Source of the DNA: Capitulum mitella
Lineage: Eukaryota; Arthropoda; Thecostraca; Pollicipedomorpha; Pollicipedidae
NCBI GenBank assembly: GCA_030062745.1
Contig: CP099854.1
Location: 10,628,014-10,692,013, forward strand
Direction of reading: 5' to 3'
DNA: 64,000 nucleotides
Position numbers and translations under genes: made by a program. Every line of letters starts with the position of its first letter. Position 1 is the first letter of the stretch. Shown piece after piece: positions 13,401 through 25,400 of the stretch. A model generated the notes under the pieces. The model saw nothing but the letters and a program-made list of their open reading frames with translations, did no database searches and was not told where the DNA came from.

Positions 13401-16400
13401 GTTCCGAGCGCTGCAGTGCCCGGCACAGCGTACACAGTCGTCACAGCGCCCCTTACAGCTCAGCTCAGAGCGATCCCTGCAGCCGGCCGCAGCGCTCACA
13501 GCACTCATTTCGCAGAGGCGCCGCCCGCCGGCACCAGTCAGCTCACATCCAGAGCTCACGCTCACACGTCAGCTCACCGGCCAGCCGCCTGACGAGGCCG
13601 AGCGCCAGCTGGTCTGGACTCTCCTCGGGTTTGTACTGCCGATATCTCCGCCTCAGTTCCGGCGCCAGGGCGGCCAGCGTGTCGTCCGGCCCAGTACCGG
13701 CCGCCGTCAGCACGTGCTGCAGCAGCACCTCCTCCACTGGGGAGAGGGCTACACCTGTCGGACACAGCGGCACCGTCAGCACGTGCTGCAGCAGCACCTC
13801 CTCCACTGGGGAGAGGGCTACACCTGTCGAACACAGCAGCACCGTCAGCACGTGCCGCAGCAGCACCTCCTCCACTGGGGAGAGGGCTACACCTGCCGGA
13901 CACAGCGGCACCGTCAGCACGTGTTGCAGCAGCACCTACTCCATCGGGAAGAGGGCTACACCTGCCGGACACAGCGGCACCGTCAGCACGTGCTGCAGCA
14001 GCACCTCCTCCACTGGGGAGAGGGCTACACCTGCCGGACACAGCGGCACCGTCAGCACGTGCTGCAGCAGCACCTCCTCCACTGGGGAGAGGGCTACACC
14101 TGCCGGACACAGCAGCACCGTCAGAGCACCGCTCACAGGGTGAACCGTCACTGGCGGCCCCGCCGGGCGATGGAAGGCAGGCGGTGACGGCGGGGCCAGT
14201 CAGCGGAAGATCGGCTCAGGAGGGGGGGGGGGGGGTCAAGGCAGGGCCGGCGGCCGGCAGTCAGGGAACAGGAAAGCGCCGAGAGCTTCAGACGGACGGC
14301 AACGTCTCAAGACAGCCGCTACTGATATTTTGGCACATATGGTGTCGGTATTTCCTCATTCCCAGTCCGTACCTCCTATATATTTCGTACGCATTACCTA
14401 ACTCTCCCACATTACTGACGGCCCATCGAAAGGTGAGACCTGTGTTGCCTACAGTCGTAAATCAGGGCACAAATGCCCACATTTTCTCACCTTCCTGTCA
14501 GAAATGGCTCTTCACATCGTCAAAAATCATTTCCTTTTCCGCGCCATCATATGTCGTCTTCGCCACCCTCAGTTCAGACGGAAGACCACCACACATCCCT
14601 TACAGAACAACCATTGTTTACTATCAGACCGGCCACCGGCGGTTCCGCAGGCTAACATCCGGGCGGTCCGGCAGCTATAATCCCCGCGCGGCGGCCAACT
14701 GAACGGCCTGTGAGCCGGCCGGCCGGCCGCCGATACCTTGTCTGACGTTGAACGCCTTGCTCCAGGTGTGAATGACGGCGAGCAGGGCGCGCGGCGCCTC
14801 TAGCGGCCACAGTACGGCCGCGTCCAGCAGCAGGGCGCGCGCGGCGCCGGCGGCCCCGCGCAGCCGACAGAGCGCTGTGTGCAGCCGGACCAGCTGCACA
14901 CGGCACGGCGGCTGAAACACACGCAGCGGCTCAAACACACAGCGCTGTGTACAGCCGGACCAGCTGCAGACGGCACGGAGCCTGACAGCGGCTAAAACGC
15001 ACACAAACAATGACGGAACAGAGGCAGCACAGGACTGGAACACAGGTACAGCAGGGATGTGAGACACAAAAATAACAGGAAGGCTGAAACACAGACAAGG
15101 CGGGAGGGGGGGGGGGGTGTTATACGAACACAGCAGCGCCAACAGGGCTGACACAAAGACACAGCAGAGGATGAAAAACAAACACAGCAGGCAATGAAGC
15201 ACAAACACAGCACGGAAACTGAAACATAAAGATAGCAGGGATGAAACATATCCAGCAGGGGATGAATCACAAACGGTCAGGGCTGAAACAATGATACAGC
15301 CCGACTAAAACACAGACAATGCAGGGAGCTTGAACACATACAGCATGGGTCTGAAACAACGTACGGCTGAAACCGACGGCAGGGCTACAACAAAAGCACA
15401 GTGGGGCTGAAACGTAGGCACGGCGCTGTGTTCAGGTTGACGGCAGCTCAGCGAACAACGCTGACGCTGGCCCAATAGCGCACTGTATCGGCCCGGCGAG
15501 AGACTCACACGCGGAAAACGTCCACAGACGCAGCGAATCCTACCGCACGACCATACCCCATCAAACTGCAGTAACTTATCGTACCAAGAGCACACTCATC
15601 AGCAGCAGACCAGCACGACATGTCACCGGGCTGACGCAATTCACCACATGGAGATGCCGGGACACTACCATCTGACAAGGCTTGTGCCTGATCGTAAATA
15701 GTTTCTGAATCGATTCAGTAATTTCAAACTTTCGTCGTGAATCAAAAATAGAATCGATTCACCTGAAAGTGCAATGCATCAGAATCGGATTCGAATCGCA
15801 GACTTGCCATCCAATCATCACTAAACCAGAGCTAAATCAGAACACCTCTTTTAAAGTCGCCATGAATCAGAACCAGAATCGACCACCACCTCCGTGCCTT
15901 GGGCGGTGAATTGATTCCGCTGAGGCGAGTCACGCACACGCCTGAGCCGGACCGGACCTCACCACCCCGCAGCTGAATGCCGCAGGCGGCCCCATCAATC
16001 CCCGGCGGCCACTGACCGGCAGCGACGGCCTCCTGTTCAGCAGGTGTCGGCGGGCAAGACGGGCCAGCAGCAGGGGCGTCCGGGGCCGGCCGCGCCGCTG
16101 CAGCTGGTGGACGAGCAGACAGGGCCGTAGCAGGTCCGTCTCCGGCACCAGTTCCCAGGCCGTCAGGCACGGCACCGGGCGCACGCACACCTGGTGCACC
16201 ACGTGGCTGCCGGCACCACACAGCATACCGTCAGCGCCGCGGACAACCTCACCTGTCACGGCCACACGCGACGCAGCGTTCTCAGAGTCGGGGCGAGGGA
16301 GGGGCACAAAACACATTTAAGTCGATTCCTTCCATCCTACGCTACGTGGCTTATGTCCATTTGCCCAAATTACGGAAAGGAGGGCGAGTAGTTGCCCCGG

Positions 16401-19400
16401 CAGCCCCCCCCCCCCAGTTTCGCCGTCTCCTGGTCAGCGACGCTTTAGGGCGGAGCTGGTTCTCGTCATTCCGAAGTTGACGGGACATCGGGACTGCTGC
16501 GCCCTAACAGAGACACACGCCTTTTCTGTGGCGGGGTCACGCAGCACCTCTGCGCTTACAGTACTAGTGGTGACTGTCTCAGACCAGCGGCGCTGACCTC
16601 GGCCACCAGCGGAGAGCATCAACACGCAGAGAGTGACATCGAAACCAAGAAGGCCAGGAGACAATGAAACAAGTGCGACAGCACACAGCAGTGCAGCTTG
16701 GTGTGCAAAAGCTGTTACGCGGCACTTCAGGCACGCTTACGGGAAACAGTCGAGGACGTCTGACTGCACAACATCGCAAGAGGAGAAAGGAAACGGTGAT
16801 GGCGACACAGTTCATCGCGCTGCCTCAACAGCGCCCAAAGTCCGACATCTGGACTAGATTTGTGTAACGTCGGCGAAAGGCTTCACAGAGGCGGACCGCG
16901 CCGAGATATAAGGAGACAAAGAAAGATAAACGTCTCCGACCCTCCGGCATAGCCAAGATGACAACACGACATACGTGGCACACCACCAACGGTATTGCTA
17001 ATGCGCAATTAAAAAGGCATGAGCCTGCATAAAGTCAGTCGCCTGCATGTTTCGCTGCCAAAGCACCTCTCCTCATTCGCACCTTACATCCTTATCAGAT
17101 CACGCGAGATTTGGCGCCGACGTCGACCACTGAAAACGACTGCAGCTTTCCCAGGAAGCCCAGTCGACATATATTTGAAACTGGCGCACGTTTCAGTGAA
17201 GGCTGGCCCAACACACGTTAAGAAACTCGTTTGACCAGGTCGACTCGGGGGCGGGGGGGTACATCATCGTCAAAACAAGACCACGACTCCGCATCTATAT
17301 CGCCAAACCTTTCTTCAGCACCGACGCCACATAAACAGTCAAGGAGGAATAAAATGGGCAGAACGGAATAAGTCCCTCTCACATAAACAAAACGGAACAG
17401 ATCTCCCTCACCTAAGCCTCCCCCTCACCTGCAGATAGCCTCGTCCGTTGCTGGGCAGGACACCAGGATGGTCATCAGGCGGCACCAGGGCGCAGAGTCC
17501 GGCTCGGCGTCCAGCAGGTGCTTCAACAGGTCCGCCAACATAGCGTCGCACTGCTCTTTCCCGGTCACGGGCCCTGAGGGGGCGACGGGGTACAACAACG
17601 TCAAAAAACAAGATCACGACTCCACGTCTATATCTCCAGACTTTCCTGACCAGACCAAAGACACACGGAGTCAAGGAGGCCTAAAAAGTTCATGGCAAAT
17701 GTCAATCCATCATCCAGAAACATCATGGAATAGACGGACACATTAAGAGGTCTGCTCTATATCTCCCAACACCGAGTAATCCGCAAGCGGACACGCGCCC
17801 CGCACAACACTACGGTTCAACAAACCCCTTGAAAGGCCTCTTCACAAACCTCTTTAACAGCCACATGAATGAGGACTACCATTATAGCTCAAGTCAACGC
17901 TGCCCTGAAAGATGAAAACCTTCACAGCACGCGTAAAACAAGAAGGAGCGCAAAATTAAAAGCCAGGTTACTACTGAAGCGGAACATCCTACCATCCGTG
18001 AGGACGGAAACAGACAGAGAGGAGAGGAACAGAACAGAAAACGGAGGCAAGAAGACTGAGAGGGGTGGAAAGATGTGCGGGGATGAGATAAGGAGAGGGA
18101 CAAGAGGACAGTCATTAACCGACAGTTAGGGAGCGTGAGTGGACGGGAGAGAAACACGCACGCACGCACGCACATCACGGGGCGGGGCGCACATAATGAA
18201 CCGAAGGCCGGTCGATCGGTCAACACGTGAACCATCCACCGACAAATGGCAGCTACTGTGAAAACATCGGATCCCAGGCGGACCTTCGACCGTGTGTGAC
18301 CACAGCCCGGACTACTCACAGCCGGCTCCTATGATGGGCACAGCCGCAACGCCCGGCACAGCTCCGCCGGCGGCGGCAGGGCCGGTGGCAGGGGCGGATG
18401 CAGGGGCGGCGGCAGGCGGGGCCGCCGGGGGACCGCCTGCCGCTCCGACCGGCGGGCAGGCGCCGGCCGCCTGCGCCTGCGCCGCCTCAGCCTCGGCCGC
18501 TCGGCGGGGCGTCATGGGCGCAAACCGGCCGCCTCCTGATCGCCGGCGGCGCCGCCTCCAGCACCCGGTAGAAGCTGGGCAGCGGCGGCGGCGCGGCGGC
18601 GGCCGGCGGCCGGCGCGGCCGCTGCCGGTGCTGCTGGTGCTGGTCTGCCGCCGGAGGATGCTGGTGCTGGTGCTGGTCTGCCGCCGGAGGGTTCTCGGGC
18701 CGCGGGGACGCCATGTGAGCCAGCCGTGCCCGCTTCACCGGCGGCCGCCAGTAGGGCGCGACGTCCGCCTGCGGCGCCGACGGCGGCGGCGGCGGCGGCA
18801 TCTGCGGAGAGCCGGATCTGAGCCGGTGGCGCCGCGGTGGCGCCGCCGGCGGCCGCCGGGCCGACACGCGCACGGGCCCGGCGGCCGGCGCCGGCGGCGC
18901 GGCGCTGCGCGGCGCGTCGGCCTGTGGCGCGCGTGGCGCGGCTGGCGGCGGCGGCGGCGGCGGCGGTGGCGGCCAGCTCGGACCGTCGCCGCTGGAGCGG
19001 AGCCGCGACTCGTGCGGTCGGGTGATCCAGGTGCCCAGCGGCTGGACGTCGTCCGGTGGCCGCCGGCCAGAGCGGTAATCGGTCCGTTCGGCCGGCGCCG
19101 GCACAGACAGAGACCTCCGCGCCGGAGCCGCGGCCGGCGGCCGGGCAGGGGCTGCGCCCGCAGTAGGAGCTGAAGGTGCAGTTCGAGCTGGAGCTGGAGC
19201 TGAAGGTGGGGCTGAAGGTGGGGCTGAAGCTGGAGCTGAGGCTGACATAGGAGCTGGAGCGACAGCTGCAGGTCGAGCCGGGGCTGAAGTCGAAGCAGCA
19301 GCCCGGGCAGGAGCCGGAGCAGAAGCCGGAGCTGTGCGCGGCGCCGGCGGCCTCCGGTCTGCCCGCAGCCTCGCCAGCAGTCGGGAGCCGCGGCCCAGCG

Positions 19401-22400
19401 GCTTCTTCCGTGGAGGCGCCTCCGGCCGGCCGGGGGGCCGCGGCCGCCTCGCCGCGGCCGCCTCCAGCCGAGAACCAGCCGCCGCCAGCTCGGCCGCCCG
19501 GCCCGACGCCGGCCCTGCTGGAGCCGCTGTTGGAGCCGATGAGGCACACGACGTCTCCTCTACGGCGACGCCGGCTCGACTGTCTGAAGCGGCTGCTGGA
19601 TCCAATGATAGAGACGACGGTTCCTCTAGCGTGACGTCAGCCGGGCCGTTTGAAACGGCTCCTGTATCCGGTGTGACAGATAGCGCTTCCTCTGGGGTGA
19701 CGTCGGCTGGACTGTCTGGTGCTTCAGGCGGGGTAGTGGCACGAGCAGATCGTCCGGTTCGTCTGTTCGGAGCGTGTGAATCCCTCCTCTTCGCCATGAC
19801 CTTCCGCTTCGCTGCTCTGCTCGTTACCTCCTCAAGACCCAACGAAGCATGACCATTCGACGAATCGGACCGTTTCCGTTTTCCCACTGCCGCCGTCGCG
19901 TCGTCGGACGTCTCCGAGCACGACCTCTCCGTCTCGGGGTCCTCAGCGCGGCCGTGCCGGGGCAGAGCTGCTCCGTCAGCGTCCGCCTGCCCGGCCGTCT
20001 CCGGCGGCACATGCAGAGGCTCGCCCGCCTCCCGACCGGCCGGCGGCTCCTCCGGACCCGCCTTGATTCGCGGCGCCGGCGCGGGACCGGCCGGCTCCTG
20101 CTCCTGTCCCTGCTCCTGGGAGCCCGGCCGAGTCAGGAGACGGCCGGCGACCGCTCTGGAGCGCGTCACCCTGGCCGGCCGCAAGAGCGCCGATAAGGCG
20201 TCCACCGGCAGGTGCGTCGCGGGAGCCGCTGCTGGAGGCTGGACCGGGCCGGGATATTGGACCGCAGACGGATGTGTCGCGGGAGCCGCTGCCGGAGACT
20301 GGACCGGGCCGGGATATTGGACCGCAGACGGATGTGTCGCGGGAGCCGCTGCCGGAGACTGGACCGGGCCGGGATATTGGACCGCAGACGGATGCGTGGC
20401 GGGGGCCGCTGCCGGAGGCTGGACCGGGTCGGGATATTGGACCGCAGACGGATGTGTCGCGGGAGCCGCTGCCGGAGACTGGAACGGGCTGTCAACTCGG
20501 TCCGCAGGCGTCTCCGATACCGGAGCCGCGTCCGGTGCCGAACCTTCAGCGGCAGCCACGCCCGGGGTCGGCCGCCCTGGCGTACGCTCCGCCCGGGAGT
20601 CGACCTTACCACAGCCGCCGCCGGCCGACGGCTGCTCAGTCGGAGGCGACGCCGGACGCTGAAGGCCGACCGCGGCACGTCGCAGAGACGAGCGTGTCCT
20701 GAGCATCACTGTCCGAGACTGTACACCTCCCACGACTTCGACGTCTTCTGGCTCGACCTTGACACGCACGGCCGAGTCGGAGCAGGCGGGCACCGGTCTG
20801 TCGTTTACCGCAGAAGGTAGCGTCCCAGGTGCCACTGTCGGAGACTGGACGCCGCCGGTCGCCCTGGCGACAGACCGAGTCCGCCTGACTGGCCGCAGCA
20901 GCGCGGCCACGGCGCTGACCGGCAGGTGCGTGCCGGGCGCCGCCGTCGGAGACTGGACGCCGCTGGCGGCTTCCCCCGCGCGCGACGCAGCCCGGCGGGC
21001 CGGCGACCGCGACAGGGCCCGACGGCGAGCTGTAGCTGCAGCCCGCCGATCTGACGGCGGCGCTGTCCGAGACTGCACCTCTCCATGAGCTGCAGCCCGC
21101 GGCAGAGGTGTCCCAGACGTCTCCGCTGGTGACCGAGCGTCTCCGCCGGGTTCACTCGAGCCCTGGTCTCCGTCGGTCGGTCCAGTCTCTGGCGGCAGAG
21201 CGGTGGCGCCGGCCGGCGGCGCCGCCAGCAGGGCCTCCAGGCGGCGTTGGTAGGCGCGCGCCGCCGCCGCCGGCTGGTGCGCTGACAGCGCCGCCGCCGA
21301 GAAGCCGAGGAACCCGGGAGACGCCGCCGTCGGCTGGCCGCCGCTGCCGGCGTCAGATGACGTCCTCCTGACGTCAGACTGACGCTGCTCGGTGTCGGAT
21401 CGGCTCTTCGTGACGCAGACGGTGACGGGCTCGGCATCCTTTTCATTGTCACTGGAAGAGCCGCTCGCTGCGGTGACTTCTACTTCATCGGCTTCTTCTT
21501 CCAAATCGGCATCGGCGCCGACATCCGGCGAGCCTTCTCCGTCCTCGGCTGGCTCCGTCGCGCCGCTCCTCAGTTCTGCGGCGCCGCCGTGGCCGGTGGG
21601 TCGGCCACCCCTGGCTAGCGTGGCCGCGGGTCGGTGAGCCCTGCTGGCCGGTGCTCCGGCCGAGTCGAGAGTCCGCCCGGGCTCCACCAGAGGTGGACCG
21701 GGCCGAGACTCCGAGTCGGGCGTCTGACTCGAGTCAGCGGCGGCGCCGAGTCGCCGAGTCGTCCGCCGCGCGGCGGTGAGTCGGGATCGGCGGGGAGCGG
21801 GCAGGGCACCCTCTTCTTCAGACGACTCCCTCTGCGGCGGCACCGGAACCGGGCCAGTTTCGTCCACCCTATTCCCAGACGGCTTTAGACTGTAGTCCTC
21901 AGGTTCCTCAGCAGCACAGATCTGAGCAGGCAGCTCCTTTTCACCTCTTTCCGCGCGGTTCACGGCAAGGGCAAGACAAACTTCAGCTTCAAGAAGACTG
22001 TCCTGAAGAGGGGTCTCCGCCGCGAGCTTGTTTCGCCGCGTGGCCAGATCGGCCGCGCAGCGCTCTCTCTTGTTTCCACCGGGCGCGGCCACCATGGGAC
22101 TGTCAGAGACGCCCGTCCCCGCCTGACTGTCAGCAGAGCCTCCCCGCGACGACACCGCAGCCGGCTGAGGCGCCTCTGCCGGCGGCGGCTGGGCGGCAGC
22201 TCTCCCTCCGGCGGCGACGACCGACTCCGTGTCGAGCCCGCGGCTGCCGCCGGCCGGCCGCCAGCTGCTGGACGCCGTCCGGTCGGCGCGGGGCTGCTCG
22301 GCCGGAGACGACGCGCCGACGGCGGCGGCCGGCCGGCAGGTGGCGCTCTGAGAATCGTGTCCAGCGCGTGCCGCCGCCGGCTGGCCTCCTCCCGACACCT

Positions 22401-25400
22401 CTTCAACGTCGCCCAACGGCTCTTGGACGTCTCTCGCCCCCTCCTGAGCTGCCGACGCCTGGTCAGGCTCGGTCGACTCCGCCTCTGAGGCCGGGGCCGG
22501 TCCGAGGGGCGGTGGGCAGAGCGGCGCTGGCTCCTGGTTCAGACGCCCCAGCGGCGCAGACGAACCCGTTCCGGCCTTCACTGCAGACGCAGCGCTGGGT
22601 CCACCGCCGCCGCCGCCCTGCCGCGGCCCACCGCTCCACCCGGCCACAGCGTTCACCTCCTGCCCACCTCCGCCGGCGGCGTCCAGGCGGCGCCACCGTC
22701 GCTCCAGCTCGCGGCGGTGGTGGCGCCACCAGGCGGGCGGCAGCAGCGGCGCGCGCGGCTCCCCCTCGGCCAGGTTATTGGCCGAAGCGCCGGCCAGCCG
22801 CAGCGTGTCGGCCAGGCGGGCGGCGCGCCGCAGGCCGGCGCCCGGCAGCAGGCGCAGTACGCGGCGGCGGCGGCGCGCAGGGGCCGGACCAGAGGCCTTC
22901 ATCAGCCGCCGCCGCGACCAGTCGAACCGGCAGCCGGCCGCCGGACGCGCCGCAGGCCGGCCACGGAGAGCTGGCCACCGCTGCTGCTGCTGGCGACGGC
23001 CGGACGTTGATGACTGATGGAGCTGGTAACGGCGAGGTGTTGACGGACGGTGCTGCTGGCAACGGCGAATTGGTGACGGGTGGTGCTGTAGGCGACTGAG
23101 GGGCGACGACAGCTAAAGCTGGTGAAGACGTATCAGGCTGTCTCGATGGACACTGTGAGGAAGTGGTGGCAGAAACGACTTCTGACAAAGATGTGGTGGA
23201 CGCAGCTGACGAAGTGGTGAGGGGTGCACCTGGTGATGAAATGGTGACTGCTGAGGACATGAAGGTGGTCGGTAGTGTTGGTGGCTTTGGGCTGGTGGCG
23301 GCGGGCAAACCCAGTGCTCCTGAGCTGGAAGCGGACGTGGACGATGACTGCCAAACAGTGCGCGGGCTCACCACAGCCCAAGACGACGGCGACTGACACA
23401 TGACGTCATCGCTTCTCAGGTCCGCAGCCGAGGCGTCTGCCGTGCTCCCGTGTCCGCCAGGTACTTCCTCGGCCACTGTGGCGTTTCCATTCGCCTCTCG
23501 GCGCACGCCTGCAGACGCCGCCGGGGATCGCCCAGTCGCCTGACGCGTTCAACAGCGGAGCGGCAAGAGCCATCTGTGGGCCACCGGCCGAAGCACTAGT
23601 TCCGCAGCCGGCCGGCTGGTGATGCGACGCTCGGATGGAGGCCACACGGGGCGCCGCGCCCGGCGCCGCAGCAGCCGGCGGTGCGAACGTCAGCTCCAGA
23701 TCGAGCACGATCTCCGCTGGCAGCGCCGCTGCCGGCGGCGGCGGCGGCGGCGGCGGAGAGCAGGTGGCGCCACCGTCGCCAGACCTCCTGGCAGACCTCG
23801 GTCGGGGCTTGGTCCTTCTGCGCGCGCCTCCCGCAACAGCCGACCGCGACAGCCGACCACGCTTGGCGCCGCTCTGCACCGCCCCGGCGGACGGGCCCGA
23901 CACTTGAGCTTCGACCCGCCGCCCAGAGATGGCAGCCCCGTCTGCGGCCGGTCCCCGATCGTCAGGACTCCGTCGCGACCGATTGTTTTTCCAGAGATGC
24001 GGCCGCCGACCAGCCAGCGCGCCGTCCGCGGCGGCCCGCCGACTGCGGCCGCGGCGAAGCGGGTCAGAGCCGGCCGCCTCCTGCCACGCGGCCCGCTCTG
24101 CGACCTCGCCGTCCACGCCGCTCCGGGCCTGGGTCCGCGTTTCCTCCTCCCCGACGGCGACCTCGCTCTCGGTCGCCGTGTCGTCCTCTCGTGAGCCATC
24201 ACAAGTTGGACCTGACGCGCTGATCGGCGCAGCTGAGCAGCTACCAGCCAGGGGAAGTATCTCGTTCACCGAGCTTCTGCTCGCATCATTTGCGGTGGTG
24301 TCGTTCTCGGACTTTGCACTGCCGCCCTCCGCTTCCAGGCGTTTCCCGTGTTCTACAGCTTCTTCGCAGGCACTTATCACAGCCGCCACCGGTTCTAGTT
24401 CTGAGCAGGTTTGCCCCTCTGGAAGGCCCGTCCCGCGGGCCCCTACCAGGACTGAACTGTCCTCTGATGCTTCCTCCACAGTCGGTCTCGTCTCTGCGGC
24501 TCGCTCAGAGGCTCCAGCCGCTCCTGCCAGTGGCGGCAACACTTCATGGCTCTTTCTCAGCGCTGGTTCCTCCTTACTATGTCCGATCTGCGGACTAGGA
24601 ACGCCCGTAGGCGGCGAGACGCTCCTCGGAGTTTCCACCATCACTGGAGCTCTCCCCGGGGTCTTCGCGAGCTCAGCGGCCCGGCCCGGGGTACCAGTGA
24701 GCTGCCGGACACTCTCCTGGGTTTCTGTCCATAGTGGAACCCCTTCTGGGGTTTCAGTCGGTGAAGGTGCCTTCTCTGAAGTCTCTGCCAGCGTTGGGAC
24801 ATTTTCCGTGGTTTCAGTCGCCGGCGGTACCCTCTCCGAGGTCTCGTTCAGAGATGGCACCCTCTCTGAGGTCTCAGTCGGTGCAGGCACCCTCTCTGGG
24901 GCCTCGGTCGGCGGTGGGACCCTCTCCGAAGTCACAGTTAGTGGTACGATTTCCTTCGAGGTCTCAGTCTGCCGTGGAACCCTCCCTGGGGTGTCCGTCA
25001 CCGGCGGGACCTTCTCTGGAGTGTCCCTCGGTGGTGACGCGCTCCTGCGGGGCCTCCGCCAGCGGGCTGGTGACCCAGGCCGGAGGGGTGGTCTTCTCCG
25101 TCAGACCGTCAGACAGCTCGAATCCGGCCGAGTCCAGGTGCAGCAGCAGCCGCCGGGGGCCGGCCGACCCGCCGTCACCTTCGACCAGTTGATCCATCCC
25201 CGCCCTGGAGCAACGCCACAGCGCCGGCCGCCGCCACCTCCGGCCGCTGAACAGCCCCAGCACCGGCCGGCAGCCGCTTCCGGCCGCTGGGCAGCCCCAG
25301 CGCCGGCCTCGGCAGGCCTCCGGCGGCCGCTCCGTCCCGCTCTCGGCGTCGTCCCTGTCCCCGCCGTCCTCCGAAACCTGGTCCTGCCCGGCGACGCCCT

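Noticed and set aside
13714..14187. Plus-strand ORF with HWGEGYTCRTQRHRQHVLQQ repeats
   Set aside because: It is the reverse frame of the exon 11 junction array.
18292..19173. Long plus-strand ORFs opposite ICE1 exon 7 (also 20,063-20,820, 22,368-23,099, 23,929-25,968, 26,526-27,598)
   Set aside because: They are Arg/Ala/Pro-rich mirror frames of GC-rich coding sequence, without signal, domain or splice support.
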